From Capillidium heterosporum (lineage: Eukaryota > Entomophthoromycota > Entomophthoromycetes > Entomophthorales > Capillidiaceae), in the NCBI GenBank assembly GCA_016630905.1, contig WBMQ01000009.1, positions 1 to 64,000 on the forward strand: a DNA stretch of 64,000 nt, written 5' to 3'. Below the pieces are notes generated by a model, which saw only the letters and a program-made list of their open reading frames with translations, was not told the origin of the DNA and did no database searches. Below are positions 22,635 to 34,380 of this stretch, one piece after another; position 1 is the stretch's first letter, and each line of letters starts with the position of its first letter. The translations under genes were made by a program, and so were the position numbers.

Positions 22635-24471
22635 TCAATCCATCCCCTCAAACTCTTCGCCCAAATCTATCTTCTCAGCCCTTGCCAACATCAATGTCAT
22701 GTTAAAGCTTTCATAAGCTACTGCATAATAAACCTTTGTATGGTTCAAAATTCGTAGTATGGCTTTTACGTTCATTAAAGCTTTGTTGGAGACGCTGTGA
22801 TCCTTCGATTTGCAGTTCTTTATCTGGTAAAAAGCAGCACCAGCTAGAGCCGGAAGCTTGTATGCTATACCGCTAAAGTAAATATCATTTCCCAACATCA
22901 AGGCAGCCTCCACCATACTATCGGAGACCAAGGTTGCTTTCGTCTCAAAGTAGGATTTTAAGCTGACCTGTTTGACCTTGTTGAATATTTGGTAAAGGCA
23001 CAGCAACACCGAATGGCATACAAGTCGTAAATTCAGAATAAAAGGTTTAGCTATGGCTTGGATGCATTTAGGCTTGGTAGAATTTAGCGATTGGAATTGA
23101 AGGGTAGCTTGAGCCTCCCATAGCTCGAGGTGCTGAGCTGAAGCCGTAGTTATATGATACATCTCCTTCACTTTGTCATCAGGGATGATTTCAGTAAACT
23201 TAATCCTACGGAATATGAGGTCCAGTAGCTGGCAGAATTGGGAAAGTAGTTTGGTGTAGAGGCAGCTGCACTCCATAGTGAATTGGTAAGTCTCACCCAT
23301 TTCATCTTCAGATATATCCAAAGATTTTAATTTGGGGTAAGGTCTATTGGCAAGCCGAAAGTTGTGGATCAAAATACCGTTTACACCTAGCGCGTACAGC
23401 TTGTCATTGATGTGGCAGTACCACCACAGTCGAAGTCGCAACTCTTCAGTTTCTTGATCGGTACCAGGTTTAGGATCATGGTCCAGACCTAATGCATAGC
23501 CCATACGTATGGCCAAACCCAAGTTGAAGAAACCTTTATCGAAATTTTTGGGGCTGTTTTGGAAATAGGACATGATGAAAAGGGCACCAATCATATCCAA
23601 ACTACATTTGGTATACGATGATTTGAGTAACTTGGTCGATTGATCAGAAAAGTAATCTCGTATATTGTCGGAAATATGGGGTAGGTACCCACAACCTACT
23701 GAACATATAATGTTGATTAGGGTGGGGGAGTGGCTTTCAAAATTTTGAACTATGGATCTCATGTTGACAACAGGGAGGTAGGGGTGAAAGTACTGGAAGT
23801 AGGCTTTGATGCACATTTTGGTCACTGAAGCTGCCACCAATCTATCTTGCAAATTCTGTATATCAATAATGGTAGTTAAAGGCGGTAAGCAAGCTGGTTT
23901 AGGGGGTTTACGATTCAGAAACATGTGGTTGAGGTTGTTTGGTTTGGAAAAATGAACAATGTACATGGTTAAAAATTTGGCTACTGGAGTTACGCCATAG
24001 TAGTCCATGCTGCCGGTAGTGGATATATATAACTTCTGGCTCTTTTCAAAGGCTGTATTGTTAAACAACTGTCATCAGTATATCAAACTTGGTGTTGAAG
24101 TATTCCGATGCGAAGCTAGCTCCCACACCTGTCTTTTGGACGTCCTTAGGCTTGTAGATCAAAATTTTGTTTTTATCTACAAGAACTTCGTCATCTGAGC
24201 TACTTGGTTTGGTGAAAGTGTAACCTGATCCCCCATTTAATGTTCGTACTTGGCTGGTATAGTCGGCAGCCTTTTTAGAATTGGAAATAATGAATTTGAT
24301 GTTGGGCTTTGTTGGGGTTGACTTTTTGCTTCTTTCCTTTGGGACGAAGGTGTAAGTACATTTGTAGTTGAAGTTATCACATTGGTTACAAAGGGGTATA
24401 GCTTTGTTACAGCTGATTTTTCGTCTCCTACAGGTATCACAAGCATATTTTGAAACTTTGACATCGCTCAT
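22635..24471 (-). pseudogene. Zn2Cys6 transcription factor, tandem copy 2, one frame break
   Basis: Read from ATG at 24471 (SKYACDTCRRRKISCNK, zinc cysteines spaced as in copy 1). The first frame ends at codon 137 in KFDILMTVV-stop. A second frame from 24068 continues NNTAFEKSQK through the complete fungal_trans domain to 22635. Copy 1 has KFDMLTTLFNNT at this point, and copy 2 has one extra base (near 24063-24068) that creates the TAA. The downstream 470 codons are clean, and long stretches are nearly identical to copy 1, so the duplication is young. The break differs from the one in copy 1. Confidence 0.85.
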
Positions 24472-25649
24472 CCTGAATACCTATAACTGGAGTATAAGAC
24501 GAACCTTGGCGCTATTTAGCAAAAAACATCCAACCTAATAAGCCAGAGTCCACTATTTATAGCATCTGTTTGAAACGAGTTTTGGGCAGTGCCTAAAGCC
24601 TATACAAACTGAAACCCTAATTGATAAAGTGTGGCGCATTTGGAAAATGTGCTTTTATAACATAGCCAGTAATTTCGGCAAATCTGTTCGTTTGAGAATA
24701 TCTTAAATTGAACCAAGCCTTTAAATCCTGAAATACTAAACTTTTATTGGATAGAATGAGCTCTGGTTGCTTTTGAGTTTCAAAGTTTTTATATAGCACC
24801 ATTACGCGCAAGTAACAAATACATTTAAATCGGTAGTTGGGAAGCTGCTTACACAAATGGGTATTGATCGACCCTCCCAGCTATATCTCTAAATCAATTG
24901 CCAAAACTTAACCTTGTAAGATATTGTTACCAAATGAGAAGCAGCACCTTTATTGTAAAAACTCTTGAAGTCCGATATCGGTAAGTTTAGATCGACTCCG
25001 AAGTTTAAAACATATATATTGGTCTTACATAATAAGATTTTAACTTCACAGTCGCTATGCATTATATTTGTTTGCTAAAGCAATTTATATTCCAAATATG
25101 CTTTGTAAGACTTCAATAAATACCATTTGGCTCATCAAGATTGTGTAACTATACTTAAGCTGGATTGAATAGTAAGTAGGCTGAAGTTCAAGGTAGCTTC
25201 AAGTGACTTCAAATATTTAGATGGGAAGGAATGGCAGCTAGTTTAGTATAATCAACTCCAAAAAGATAAGATCCACCAAAATAGATTCGTATCTTTTTAA
25301 TATAAGAAGGTATGAAACTAATTTAAATCGGTTCCATACATTCATTCTTTTTAAATGGGAGTCTTATTCTCTTCAAAAAATTAGCTATTATCAAAGTAGT
25401 CTGTATTCGCGGTCCAAAGTTGGTCATTTTGACCTCCCTATTCAGGACTTTGTTTTAATATTCTGGTTTGTGAAATCAACAAACTAATCAACTAAATCAA
25501 TTCAACTTTGAAAACTTACTGAATTTGAATTTATTGAAAGTGAAAATTAGAAAAGCAACACGTTTACTTCAAATCTATAGTGTCGCTTAGGATAGCTATT
25601 TAATAACATCCAAACTAACCACTATAGATAAATCCGGCTTATCCTCCCT
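24472..25649. other. upstream region of regulator copy 2, then spacer
   Basis: The first 400 bp align with the region upstream of copy 1 (20663-21000). The remainder is AT-rich without a supported gene. Confidence 0.5.
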
Positions 25650-26380
25650 ATCAGTCAATTCAGCACTACCTGAAATACAAGCATGTCTCTTGTTACCTAT
25701 AGTATAAGCTATGAATGCATCAAAAATTACAAGGCTGCCTCTCACGTTCATCTACAGCACCACCTTTCTCAATCCAAGTAAGCTTGCTGCGATGATCCAA
25801 ATGGAAGTAGGATCCATCCAAAAATACTTTAGGTAAAATAAGATTTCCAAATCTATCCAAATTACCAATCCTATTTTCGATGTATATATTTCTATAGATG
25901 ATGATCCGTTGGTCACCATATAAAATGTTCTTACGCTCTCCTTTTCCATAATGATATCCTACCACCTTCATATGCCATCACAAGTTGTTTTAGGTACTTT
26001 AATCTCCTTGACATACTCCAGAGCTAGACGAACAAAATCTAATGTTGCAGGTAAACTGTTCTTATTTGCATATAGAACAATGATTCTAATATGTACCAGA
26101 TAATCAAAATCCAAAATTTTCTAAAGTTTTCCAATAGTGAGATTTTGAGGAGGAACATAACTATTGTTGTTATATTGGATAACATGTTTTGCTGCGCTTT
26201 CACTGATATTGACTACACTGGAAGATAATTCATACACGTTTACTGTTGGAAATTTGTTGGGGTTGTAGGCTTAATAGGTATTGGTAGAGATTGGCTAAAG
26301 CTTAAATTCGCTAGTAGTAACAGCAGCACCATCATGTTTCATCCTAATATAATCCTTTTTACCGTATTTCATTTTAAACT
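25650..26380 (-). pseudogene. DDE transposase relic
   Basis: On the minus strand an open frame of 83 codons (25971-25720) contains YGDQRIIIYRNIYIENRIG and PKVFLDGSYFHLDHRSKLTW. This resembles the LDESY-x-H...TW segment around the first acidic residue in fungal DDE transposases, with Glu replaced by Gly. Upstream (26340-25975) the sequence continues in other frames with stops, starting near MKYGKKDYIRMKHDG. The exact superfamily is uncertain, with Tc1/mariner-like the first guess. Confidence 0.5.
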
Positions 26381-26989
26381 ATAATAAATATGTAGGTTGA
26401 AGCACAATGGCTTTTATATAGCATATTATCAAAAAATTTAGAGAAATATATTGGAAACCATTAGTAAATTCAATTGAACTTTCTTCAGGCACAAAGGTGG
26501 TTTATTTTAGATTTACAATTTGGCATTTGAGTCTAGCAGTTTGAAAATTAATTTTAAGAGTATCTTAAAATAGACCTCAAGATACTAATACCATCTTAAA
26601 GATAAAGACCAGAGCTTTCTTTGGATATAAAATTCGGAGGGATATATACTCTTTTCACCTTGATATCAAGATTCTCTGTAAAAACAGAGAATCCCAAGCA
26701 ATATTATGAATAAAAAATGAAATCTTATATCTATATGATACAAATATAAGAGCTTAATATGTCACAAAAATATATATTTAAAAGTATATAACCTAGAAAT
26801 CCAATATTTATTATGCATGTTTGTTATATTATGAATGGCGTTTTGCTATATATATCTATCTAAATTATATCGCATTTTTGTGGGTCTTATCTTTTTGGAA
26901 TTGACTATACCTTGTTTTTTATAATAAATTCATGTAAAGTATTGAAAAATGTTTCTACTAATTTGGAACGGAGTATTGTGAAAAGTTTC

Positions 26990-27110
26990 ATGACTTGGTA
27001 AAATAAAGAGATAGTCCAACCAAGGCTTGCGTGGCATCTTTAGGTAGGGGTCATGCTAACCTTCTCTGCATCGTTACAGTTTTATTGGATATAAGAGATG
27101 TGTAGAAATA
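26990..27110 (-). ncRNA. U6-like spliceosomal snRNA (divergent, U6/U6atac features)
   Basis: The reverse complement of 27018-27095 matches the U6 core: AATAAAACTGTAACG, then ATGCAGAGAAGGTTAGCATG, then ACCCCTACCTAAAGATGCCACGC. Canonical U6 reads ACGATACAGAGAAGATTAGCATGGCCCCTG... and ends GATGACACGC. The AGC triad is present. The ACAGAGA box appears as GCAGAGA, and GATTAGC as GGTTAGC. AGAGAAGGTTAGCA is exactly the U6atac form, whereas CATGNCCCCT and the CACGC end are U6-like. A TATA-like CTATATTTTCA lies upstream and a T-rich stretch (TTTATTTT) lies downstream. The internal stem-loop pairs less well than usual. It may be a real divergent U6, a U6atac or a U6 pseudogene. Ends are approximate. 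Confidence 0.55.
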
Positions 27111-27358
27111 TAGATTGCTCCTAAGTAAATGAAAGTATAGTATGAAAATATAGCTTTGATTAACAAAATAGGCTTATGGGCTGAATTTGTAATGACCAAA
27201 TCATTTTTGAATCAAGTTTGAAGGTTTGGTCGTAACTTTCAAAATTTGAACTATATTAAGCTTCAGAACAATGCCTTTTGATCGATGGACTGTTGTAATA
27301 GACGCCATTAATACCATTGTCTACGAAATGTGTAGCTTTCATTTCAAAATGGAATGTA

Positions 27359-27520
27359 TGTAGGGAAGTCTCCCAAGAGATGCCAGGCTGGGCTTAAAGT
27401 AAACTAAAGTGCTAGTTATCAAAGCAATGGCTTTGAGTTTCTTTAATTTCATTGGTATAATCACCACTACGTTAGCTTACTTCAAGCTCAGCCCAGCATC
27501 CCTTGGGAGACTTCCCTACA
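27359..27520. mobile_element. 160-bp foldback/MITE-like element
   Basis: Two arms of about 50 bp, 27359-27411 and 27468-27520, are inverted copies with a few mismatches. The left arm starts TGTAGGGAAGTCTCCCAAG and the right arm ends CTTGGGAGACTTCCCTACA. The 56-bp spacer is unrelated. No coding capacity and no clear target duplication were seen. It is typical of a miniature inverted-repeat element or a hairpin RNA source. Confidence 0.65.
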
Positions 27521-27633
27521 CCAACTTTAATAATGCAACTTAATTTACTTACTCAAACTAAATCAAATTGTGTTGGTAGAATGTTCACTACATTAAAATT
27601 AGTAGACTTTATTGTATTTAATTTTTAAATGAA

Positions 27634-28629
27634 TCAAGCCGAAGTATATCTTTGCCTGGCATATTCTGTAGCTACCTGTTGGGTAGCCCGACTGCCAGCA
27701 ACTCGAGAGACAGCCTCCGTCTTGGCGTCCTTGAAGGAGTGACCAACCTCTTGACAGTGTCTATGTACCTTAATAAACAAAAAGGCGTTGAAGAATGCCA
27801 ATGCAGCAAACAAGCCAGCTGTAATGAAACCAAAGACAGCTGGCACGATCTTACCGTCGAGTAGAGCCAAGATGGAATTCAAAATACCACAGGAGCCGGT
27901 GCTAGGGATACCGGCCACCATGTAGCCTAAATAGAGAATGTGGAACCCATTGAAGAAAAAGAATATAACTATTGATTATTAATTAAAACTCAATCAACAA
28001 AACAAAACTTACAGTAGAAGAAGGCACGTTCCTTCATAAAGGCATTATAGACAGGCCTATACCAAAGGAAGAAGGAAGGAAATGGCATAACGATCATGTA
28101 GGATAATGCGCCTCCGAAATTCTGGGGTGCCTGAAGTTAAGCCTTCTACGCCAGCCGCCCATAAAAGAATGGCCGAAACAAAATTAACAACCTGAATTGC
28201 CAAAAAGGCCAACCAAGATTGGTACAAATGTCGCACTAACTTGCGCTTATTCTCAGGAATTTCGGTGTTGATGTCCATGTAGTAAATGGGATAAAAGGGT
28301 GGGAAGTTGGGTGGCTTACCGCCATGGAGGCGTAGTTCTTCAGCTTGATGTTGTAAAGCAATTTCTCGTTGTGCAAGTTGGGCTTCTCGTTGAGCCAACT
28401 CCTGCTCCCTTCTAGACGTCTGGATCTGCTGGTCACGAGCTTCGTTACTGTTGCTAGCTCTGCTGGAGGCGCCAAGTTGAACATTTTCTAAAGTCAAGGA
28501 TTCTTCGCTTGAATTGAGGGCGTACACTCGATCGGGGGTCCTACCGCTTTGGGATGATGGGTCGTTGAATGGGTTTTCTGCTGTGTCCGCGAATGGGTTG
28601 GAGAGGTAGTCGTCGTATTTTCTACTCAT
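27634..28629 (-). CDS. secretory carrier-associated membrane protein (SCAMP)
   Basis: Four-pass endomembrane protein of the secretory and endocytic recycling route. The N-terminus has NPF repeats (NPFADTAENPFNDP), which bind EH-domain proteins, followed by a Glu/Gln-rich coiled coil (residues about 65-100) and the conserved NFPPFYPI...DINTEIP segment before the first membrane span. A 44-nt intron (27969-28012) separates the last part, GYMVAGIPSTGSCG plus the final span and tail. A frame change lies near 28113-28140 in a conserved loop before FGGALSYMIVMP. It is repaired either by one base fewer or by splicing a 28-nt GTAGAA...CCCCAG interval. The rest is clean, so the gene is probably functional. 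SCAMPs are absent from budding yeast. Confidence 0.85.
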
Positions 28630-29501
28630 TTATTTGTCGTTTTGTTCGTGTTTGTCGAAGCAACTTGGTTTTTCCCATCACATTCCCACAAATTATCCTC
28701 CAACTTTCATAACCAATAAGCAGCTAATGCTTGGCGAGGTTTGTCAAAGTATAAATTCAGTGGATCTTTGATGTTTATTTTGACCGCTATTAAAATGGAG
28801 TGCATCAGAATGACTTTTCAATACAGTTCGGCATTGGTTTTTAGAGATTTAGTAAATTCAATAATGTTTCTTTGTAGGATTTTCAATTTGAAGGAGATGT
28901 ACCATTCTGATATTTCATACTAGGTAGTACCAATACATTTGGAAATACAATGCCAAAAATATACATTTGTGAATTGAATCTATAGAGTGAAAAGAATTTT
29001 ATGAGCAATCGATCAAAGTCTTCGTTTGCATATATTCCCATAGTATTCGTAGCTACTTTACTAAAATGAAACTATAGTAATAAGATTGGTGGTAGAATAG
29101 ATACGAGTAGTACTATATTTTAAGTATCTATTTTTATATTGCTTTATAGTATTTAACTTTTATCTAAATTGTTACATTTAGCAAATATAACAAATCCCAA
29201 GTGCCAAACTGTACCTGCAAATGTACCTTATTAGCACTGAAGTTAACTTTTTGATTGAATCAAAATGATCAAGCCTTTTAATAGAAAACTAACTATTGGC
29301 CATATACATTTATGGTAGTATAATAGAAGCATTGTAGTAGCATAAAAATATCTTTACCATTAGATATATATATCCAATCGCAGCAACTAAGTTTCTACAA
29401 CTATTGATTTTAGCCAAAATCATTGGTCAGAATTCCAAGAACCCAAAATTTCAAAGCTCTTACGTTTTCAGCATTCCTTTCCATCTTCAACCACAACTAG
29501 T
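28630..29501. other. divergent promoter region, nothing else recognised
   Basis: 870 bp between the start codons of SCAMP (-) and the multi-exon gene at 29502 (+). No further gene or RNA was seen. Confidence 0.5.
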
Positions 29502-32025
29502 ATGAAGACGAAATCGCTATCGAAAACTAGTATAAAGAGTAAACGAATAAAAATCAGTAAATCATATACGCCAAAAGACGAAGTTTTAGCTTTAAAGGTC
29601 GATACAGGTGCCAATATCAAAAACTATGATATTAATTCAACAAATTCCAATGAAACATCAAGTAACTTTAGTTGAAATTTACTAATTTAAACATAGAAAT
29701 CTAGAAACCCAGCCTAAAACAATAATAGCAGTGAAAAGTAATTCCAACCTAACATGCTTGAATGGCGCAAAATCCACTGTATTTTACTTTCCAAGTTTAA
29801 TATCGAATGTTTGCTCAATAGTAAATAATCTTCTAATAACACTTGCTGACGGTGGAATATACCTAATCAACTCGGAAAGTTTTATCAACAATTCAATCAA
29901 CTCAATAATACGTATCAAAGATGTCGAAAATTATTTCTGCATTAAAATGGTATCATTTTATTGACAATCTGAAACTAAGTTTGCTTAGGACAAGCCAGTG
30001 CTCCTAGATACCGTCAAGAAAACTTTCCAGCTTTACTATTCTGTATTCTATTGCTGCAACGACAGTATAGTGATAACGGAATTGAACTTAGTCAACAACG
30101 AGATGAAGCTGGTAAATAAATTTTATCCCTACCATAAGGATTGGCTCAGTTTTAAGATTATTTCCGAGAGCAACAGGAATATAAACAACCTCCTATTTCA
30201 CATCGAGTAGCTTATTTAAATTTACAGCTTCTTACAGTCTTTAGGAATAATGATGACTTACTATTATTAGTAACGACTAAAAGCGGGCTCATCTATGTAG
30301 AAAAGTTTTCTCCAACATCTACATCAACATTCTCAAATCCAAACTTTGAACGCGACTCCTTTATCGTATGGTCCTACCTAGTACTTTTTACAATAAAACA
30401 CCTTTGTTTATTCAATTTAGAAACCGTTTAGATACCTTCAAATTGCAGAGAGTGACGACAGTAAGGAAATCAATATTCTAGTTGCTTCAGCCGACTTACG
30501 TTGTTCGCTCCTAAAATTCAAGGATCAAGCTTGGAACGAAGAGTTGCAATTCAACGCCAAAGGAACAAGTTGTAAGCAAGTCATCGAGTTTATTCCTTTT
30601 GAAAACAACTCTTTCATCGCACTCTATGACGATGGCAGTGTATATAAAGTGCACTTACTCAAAAACACGTTTACCCAGAGCAAGTTTAAACTAGGTTAGT
30701 AATAATTTTAAATACTCACTATTTACTAAATATTTTAGAGCGAGTCAAAGCCCTCTATATTTTCGAAAACCACCTTTACCTGTTAGATTTCAACGGTGAA
30801 ATAAAGAGTATAGCAATCGATTCTATCATCCAAAGTAACGTAAATGCAACTCTAAGTGAAGGGCTCAATGTATCACGATGTGAAGAGCTGATGTTGAAGC
30901 GTACGCTACTTGACAAACAGCTGAGTAATGTCAAAGACAGTGTTTTGTTTTTACAGAATTTGATCGATGATGGTACGTTGGAGTTCAATCTCACGCCACT
31001 TTTGAACCTGGATTACACCTACGCCCTTCAAATAATTGTTACCAACGCCTCTTATGCAAACCTTGAGTTTCCATCGGGGTGGTGCAGTAAGTTAATAGTT
31101 ATCTATAGTTTTCTAAACCTATGCAAGTGTTTTGTAATATCAAACCGCTACTATTGCCTTGGACCTTACATGGAAGTGCAGATATCTTACTACCCAACTC
31201 CCTGTACAGTTGCTACCAAGCGAAAAGTTCATCAGTACCTATAATCTGACTACACTAAGGCCACCATTATCTTTGAGCATCGGGCTTCAGTACAGCGCCC
31301 CTTTCGACTGCCAGGGATTAATTGATTGTGGTACTGAAATCACTTTGTACGATTTAAGTCTCCATGTGATCGATTTTGCTACCTTAAAAGCTGACGATTC
31401 TGGCAATGCTATTGTTCCTCATAGCACAGCAGCAGATAAGCTACTGTTACCATATAAATTGGAGCAAATGTTGGAGAGTGACTTTGATGCTACAAGCACT
31501 TTTGAGGTACTACTTTTAATACAAATCCGTACATTTAACTTTAATAGGAACATCTACCTGGAGATCTAACCATTCGACTTAAAAAGATAGATTCCCAACT
31601 AACGGAAATTGTTGCATCCATCTTCAAGCTGGAACCCATAGAATCGAATAGGTAAACTTTAATATTCCTCTTAGATACTAAAAATACCAGGATACATCTG
31701 ATGGTGCCATCATTGGGTGCAAAAAACAACGCCTTAGTTAGTGTGGAAGCTTCTTTCCTTGAAGAAGACGACGTTTACAGTATCAATATAAAATGTCAAA
31801 GCAAGCTTATTCTCATATCTACGTTCCTATCTCTGATTATACGGCTGAACTCTAACTTTGGATACCAAATCCCCGATCTATCTCTAGGTACCAGTTTAAT
31901 GCTATTTTTACTAAAATATATTAGATTTATATTATCAGTCGTCTGATTTGAATCTTTGGGTCAATGCAGTTGGAAGGCTGCTGAGGGAACTGCCCCTTTT
32001 TGATGTAGGCAAAGTAGGACGGTAA
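29502..32025 (+). CDS. unidentified multi-exon protein, possibly beta-propeller-like
   Basis: About ten exons separated by roughly 40-60-nt introns can be chained from ATG at 29502 to TAA at 32023-32025, giving some 650-700 residues. Joins include TSKTQPK, KMDKPVL, HIENNDD and KLERVKAL. The last join, at a donor near 31887, leads to DLYYQSSDLNLWVNAVGRLL and the stop. The N-terminal half is rich in short beta-like strands with repeated patterns such as LADGGIYLI, LLLLVTTKSGLIYV and FIALYDDGSVYKV, suggesting a WD-like propeller. A helical segment (RCEELMLKRTLLDKQLSNVK) follows, then a second beta-rich half. No family was recognised, and exon limits are approximate. Confidence 0.6.
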
Positions 32026-32616
32026 TCGATTAAAAGTTTGACTAAAGCACTTGATTAAATATTTAATATGTGTGCTATATGTTTACAGCTGAATTGCTTG
32101 TTGGTATACTTATCATACTGCTATATATCCGGATCGATATTTATATTCTCTATTTTGTAATTTTGGACCATAGAATTTACAACTATTTAATAACTGAAAG
32201 GATATAAGAGTGCCTTATCTTTATGAATGTCAATACCAATTACCGAAATGTATTGCATTTGTATGGATAGGAAATTTATAAATATTAGATATTTGTGCTG
32301 AAAATACAATCTTAGGCAAGTTCATCGCTTTCAAAGATATCTTTTTGGAACAAACTATGTTTGCTTGTCTAAATATGAATCCGCTCGTCCACTCTTGATG
32401 AGATCAAACTGTCCATCGGCAGTCAGCTCCCCTTTTCTCCTGCAGCTCTACATAACAACCATCTTTGCCAACTATATATCGCAGAACTGTAAATTGATGG
32501 ATTTCGTTCCCTAATCCATCCCGTGATTTTTAGAAAAGATCCTTTCCATTACACGTCATATTATTTTTCCAAGACAAAACCGCCAAAGCAACATTTCAAT
32601 CTTATCATCTCTAGGC
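32026..32616. other. intergenic spacer, nothing recognised
   Basis: 590 bp of AT-rich DNA that must hold the promoter of the tail-anchored protein gene. No gene seen. Confidence 0.5.
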
Positions 32617-33976
32617 ATGGGTAAGAACAAGAAGACCAGCAGCACTGGCAAAGCCAGCAAAGATGGGAAGGATGAAAGCAGGATGAAGATACTGGACCGT
32701 ATCAAGCCCATAATAAAAGAGAACGACCGTATCAGCGAGCAGTTCCTTTTGCGCAACTACGACAATGTATTTAGCAGCAGCATCCAGTTACTGAAGACTA
32801 TATTCAACCTGCAGTTTACCTTTGAGAATTTTGAGTACTCCAAGAACTTTTTGGTAGATATCGAGCAAGGTGCTGAGATCCCTAAAGAGCTTTCGTTCCT
32901 GGAGCTTTGGTTTTTAGTTTATAGTCCCGAATTTCCTACTGCTTGTCTAAACAGTGACAAGTTGCAACTACCCTTAGATTTTTTACCAGTACATCACGTA
33001 TGGACGAATGCCTGGTCCCACATAATTACAATTATTTGTAAAATCAACGAAAAGAACCCAGGTAGCAGCAACTTACAAGCCGCCGAAGTCAATGTCAGCT
33101 CATCTTTAAGCATTCCATTTTCAGAGAACTTTAAGAACAAATGTGTAAGCAAATTGGATACCCTTGAACAAGATCTTACTTCGGTATGGCTGTGTTTGAA
33201 TTCCATCTACGGAGGACATGTAGCGGCCATCCCTTCTGAGCTGATACTGGGGCTGTAAGTTTCGGATATAGCTACTATACTAACTAGCTTTTAGGATGTT
33301 GATAACGACAAAGCAGGAGAGCTTCAAGTTGGCTGAAACAATCGCCACGACTTGGATTAACAGTATTCCCCAGCCCTGGAAGGAGCGGTTGTCGGAAGCA
33401 GCTCCCTCCATCGACCATTCGGCAGAGCTCGACCCCACCTCCGAACCTGACCAGCCCCTACAGAAATTTTACTTCCAGTATGATTCCATCGTCAACTTGC
33501 TAGCCGCCCACGTCACCGTTGCACTACACTCAACCCAGGCATTAGTAAAGCTATTGACTGAGGACGAAGTTATACCATTCAACCGTAAGCAGATATTTAC
33601 CGACCGACACCACGAAGCGATCCAGGCGACTTTAGTAGCACCGACACCACAACATGAGGCTAAGGAGCGTGATGTCCAGGGAAGAGAGGTGTCCGCAGAG
33701 TTTAGCTCCCAGAACCCGGAAGGCATCATCAACCGACAAGCAGGTGAAACTTTGTACGGCAAATTCATGAGCTGGTTCAAATCACCAACTTTCACTTTGA
33801 ACAACTACGCTATACCTTCTGTGGCTGTCATCGCTGTAGTCGTTTTTTACTTTACCGATCGAAGATTGTCTCGTAACAACAATGCAAATAGCTGGTGGAG
33901 AGTTTGGCTGTACAGGATAATAACCTCGTTCCGTATGGCTTTACCAGGTAGATCTAGTGGTCCCAACTCTATATAA
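32617..33976 (+). CDS. tail-anchored membrane protein, possibly Pex26/Pex15-like
   Basis: Two exons (32617-33254 and 33295-33976), joined across a 40-nt intron with an ACTAAC branch motif, encode 439 residues. The N-terminus is Lys-rich (MGKNKKTSSTGK). Residues 25-230 look helical. A single membrane span (IPSVAVIAVVVFYFT) lies at about 384-400, and the final 39 residues contain SWWRVWLYRIITSFRMAL, an amphipathic and basic tail. This layout, a helical cytosolic part with a late membrane anchor, fits the peroxisomal tail-anchored receptors of the Pex1/Pex6 AAA complex, but the assignment is only an inference from architecture. The gene is otherwise a well-formed unknown. Confidence 0.75.
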
Positions 33977-34380
33977 GTCTTTTATACACTGCCATACTAT
34001 CTCTAGGAAAATATTGGCACAGTACTATCTTTATTTGGTTCTATACGGATCTTAATAAAACCAAGTTTATAATGCCAAATTCTAGGTACAATATATTATA
34101 GATTTTAAGATGAAAGTCTCTAAATCCCAAAACTGATATTCTATTGTGGTGGCTATGTATATACTAAAATTCAGAAATGAAAATATGACATCCATAGTTA
34201 AACTTGGTTAATGATAATCGAAATCATATATTTGTATTCATTTGGTTTGAAATTTTCATGATATGCTATAGCTAAAAGACATGGAGATATATGTTTTCAA
34301 CCATGTACTCTAGATAAAAAAACCAATATTCTCAAAGTTAATTATTTATTTTTAGCTACCATATCAAAAATCAACATTTC
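33977..34380. other. convergent 3' spacer
   Basis: 400 bp between two genes that converge, so it holds both 3' UTRs. Nothing else was recognised. Confidence 0.5.

Noticed and set aside
24063-24068. Programmed +1 frameshifting at the TAA in regulator copy 2
   Set aside because: It is possible but unsupported, since the other breaks lack a stop or slippery codon at the shift point; recorded only as one explanation among several.
28741-28923. A 60-codon plus-strand frame upstream of SCAMP
   Set aside because: Low-complexity, short, and no splice or start context that would support a gene.
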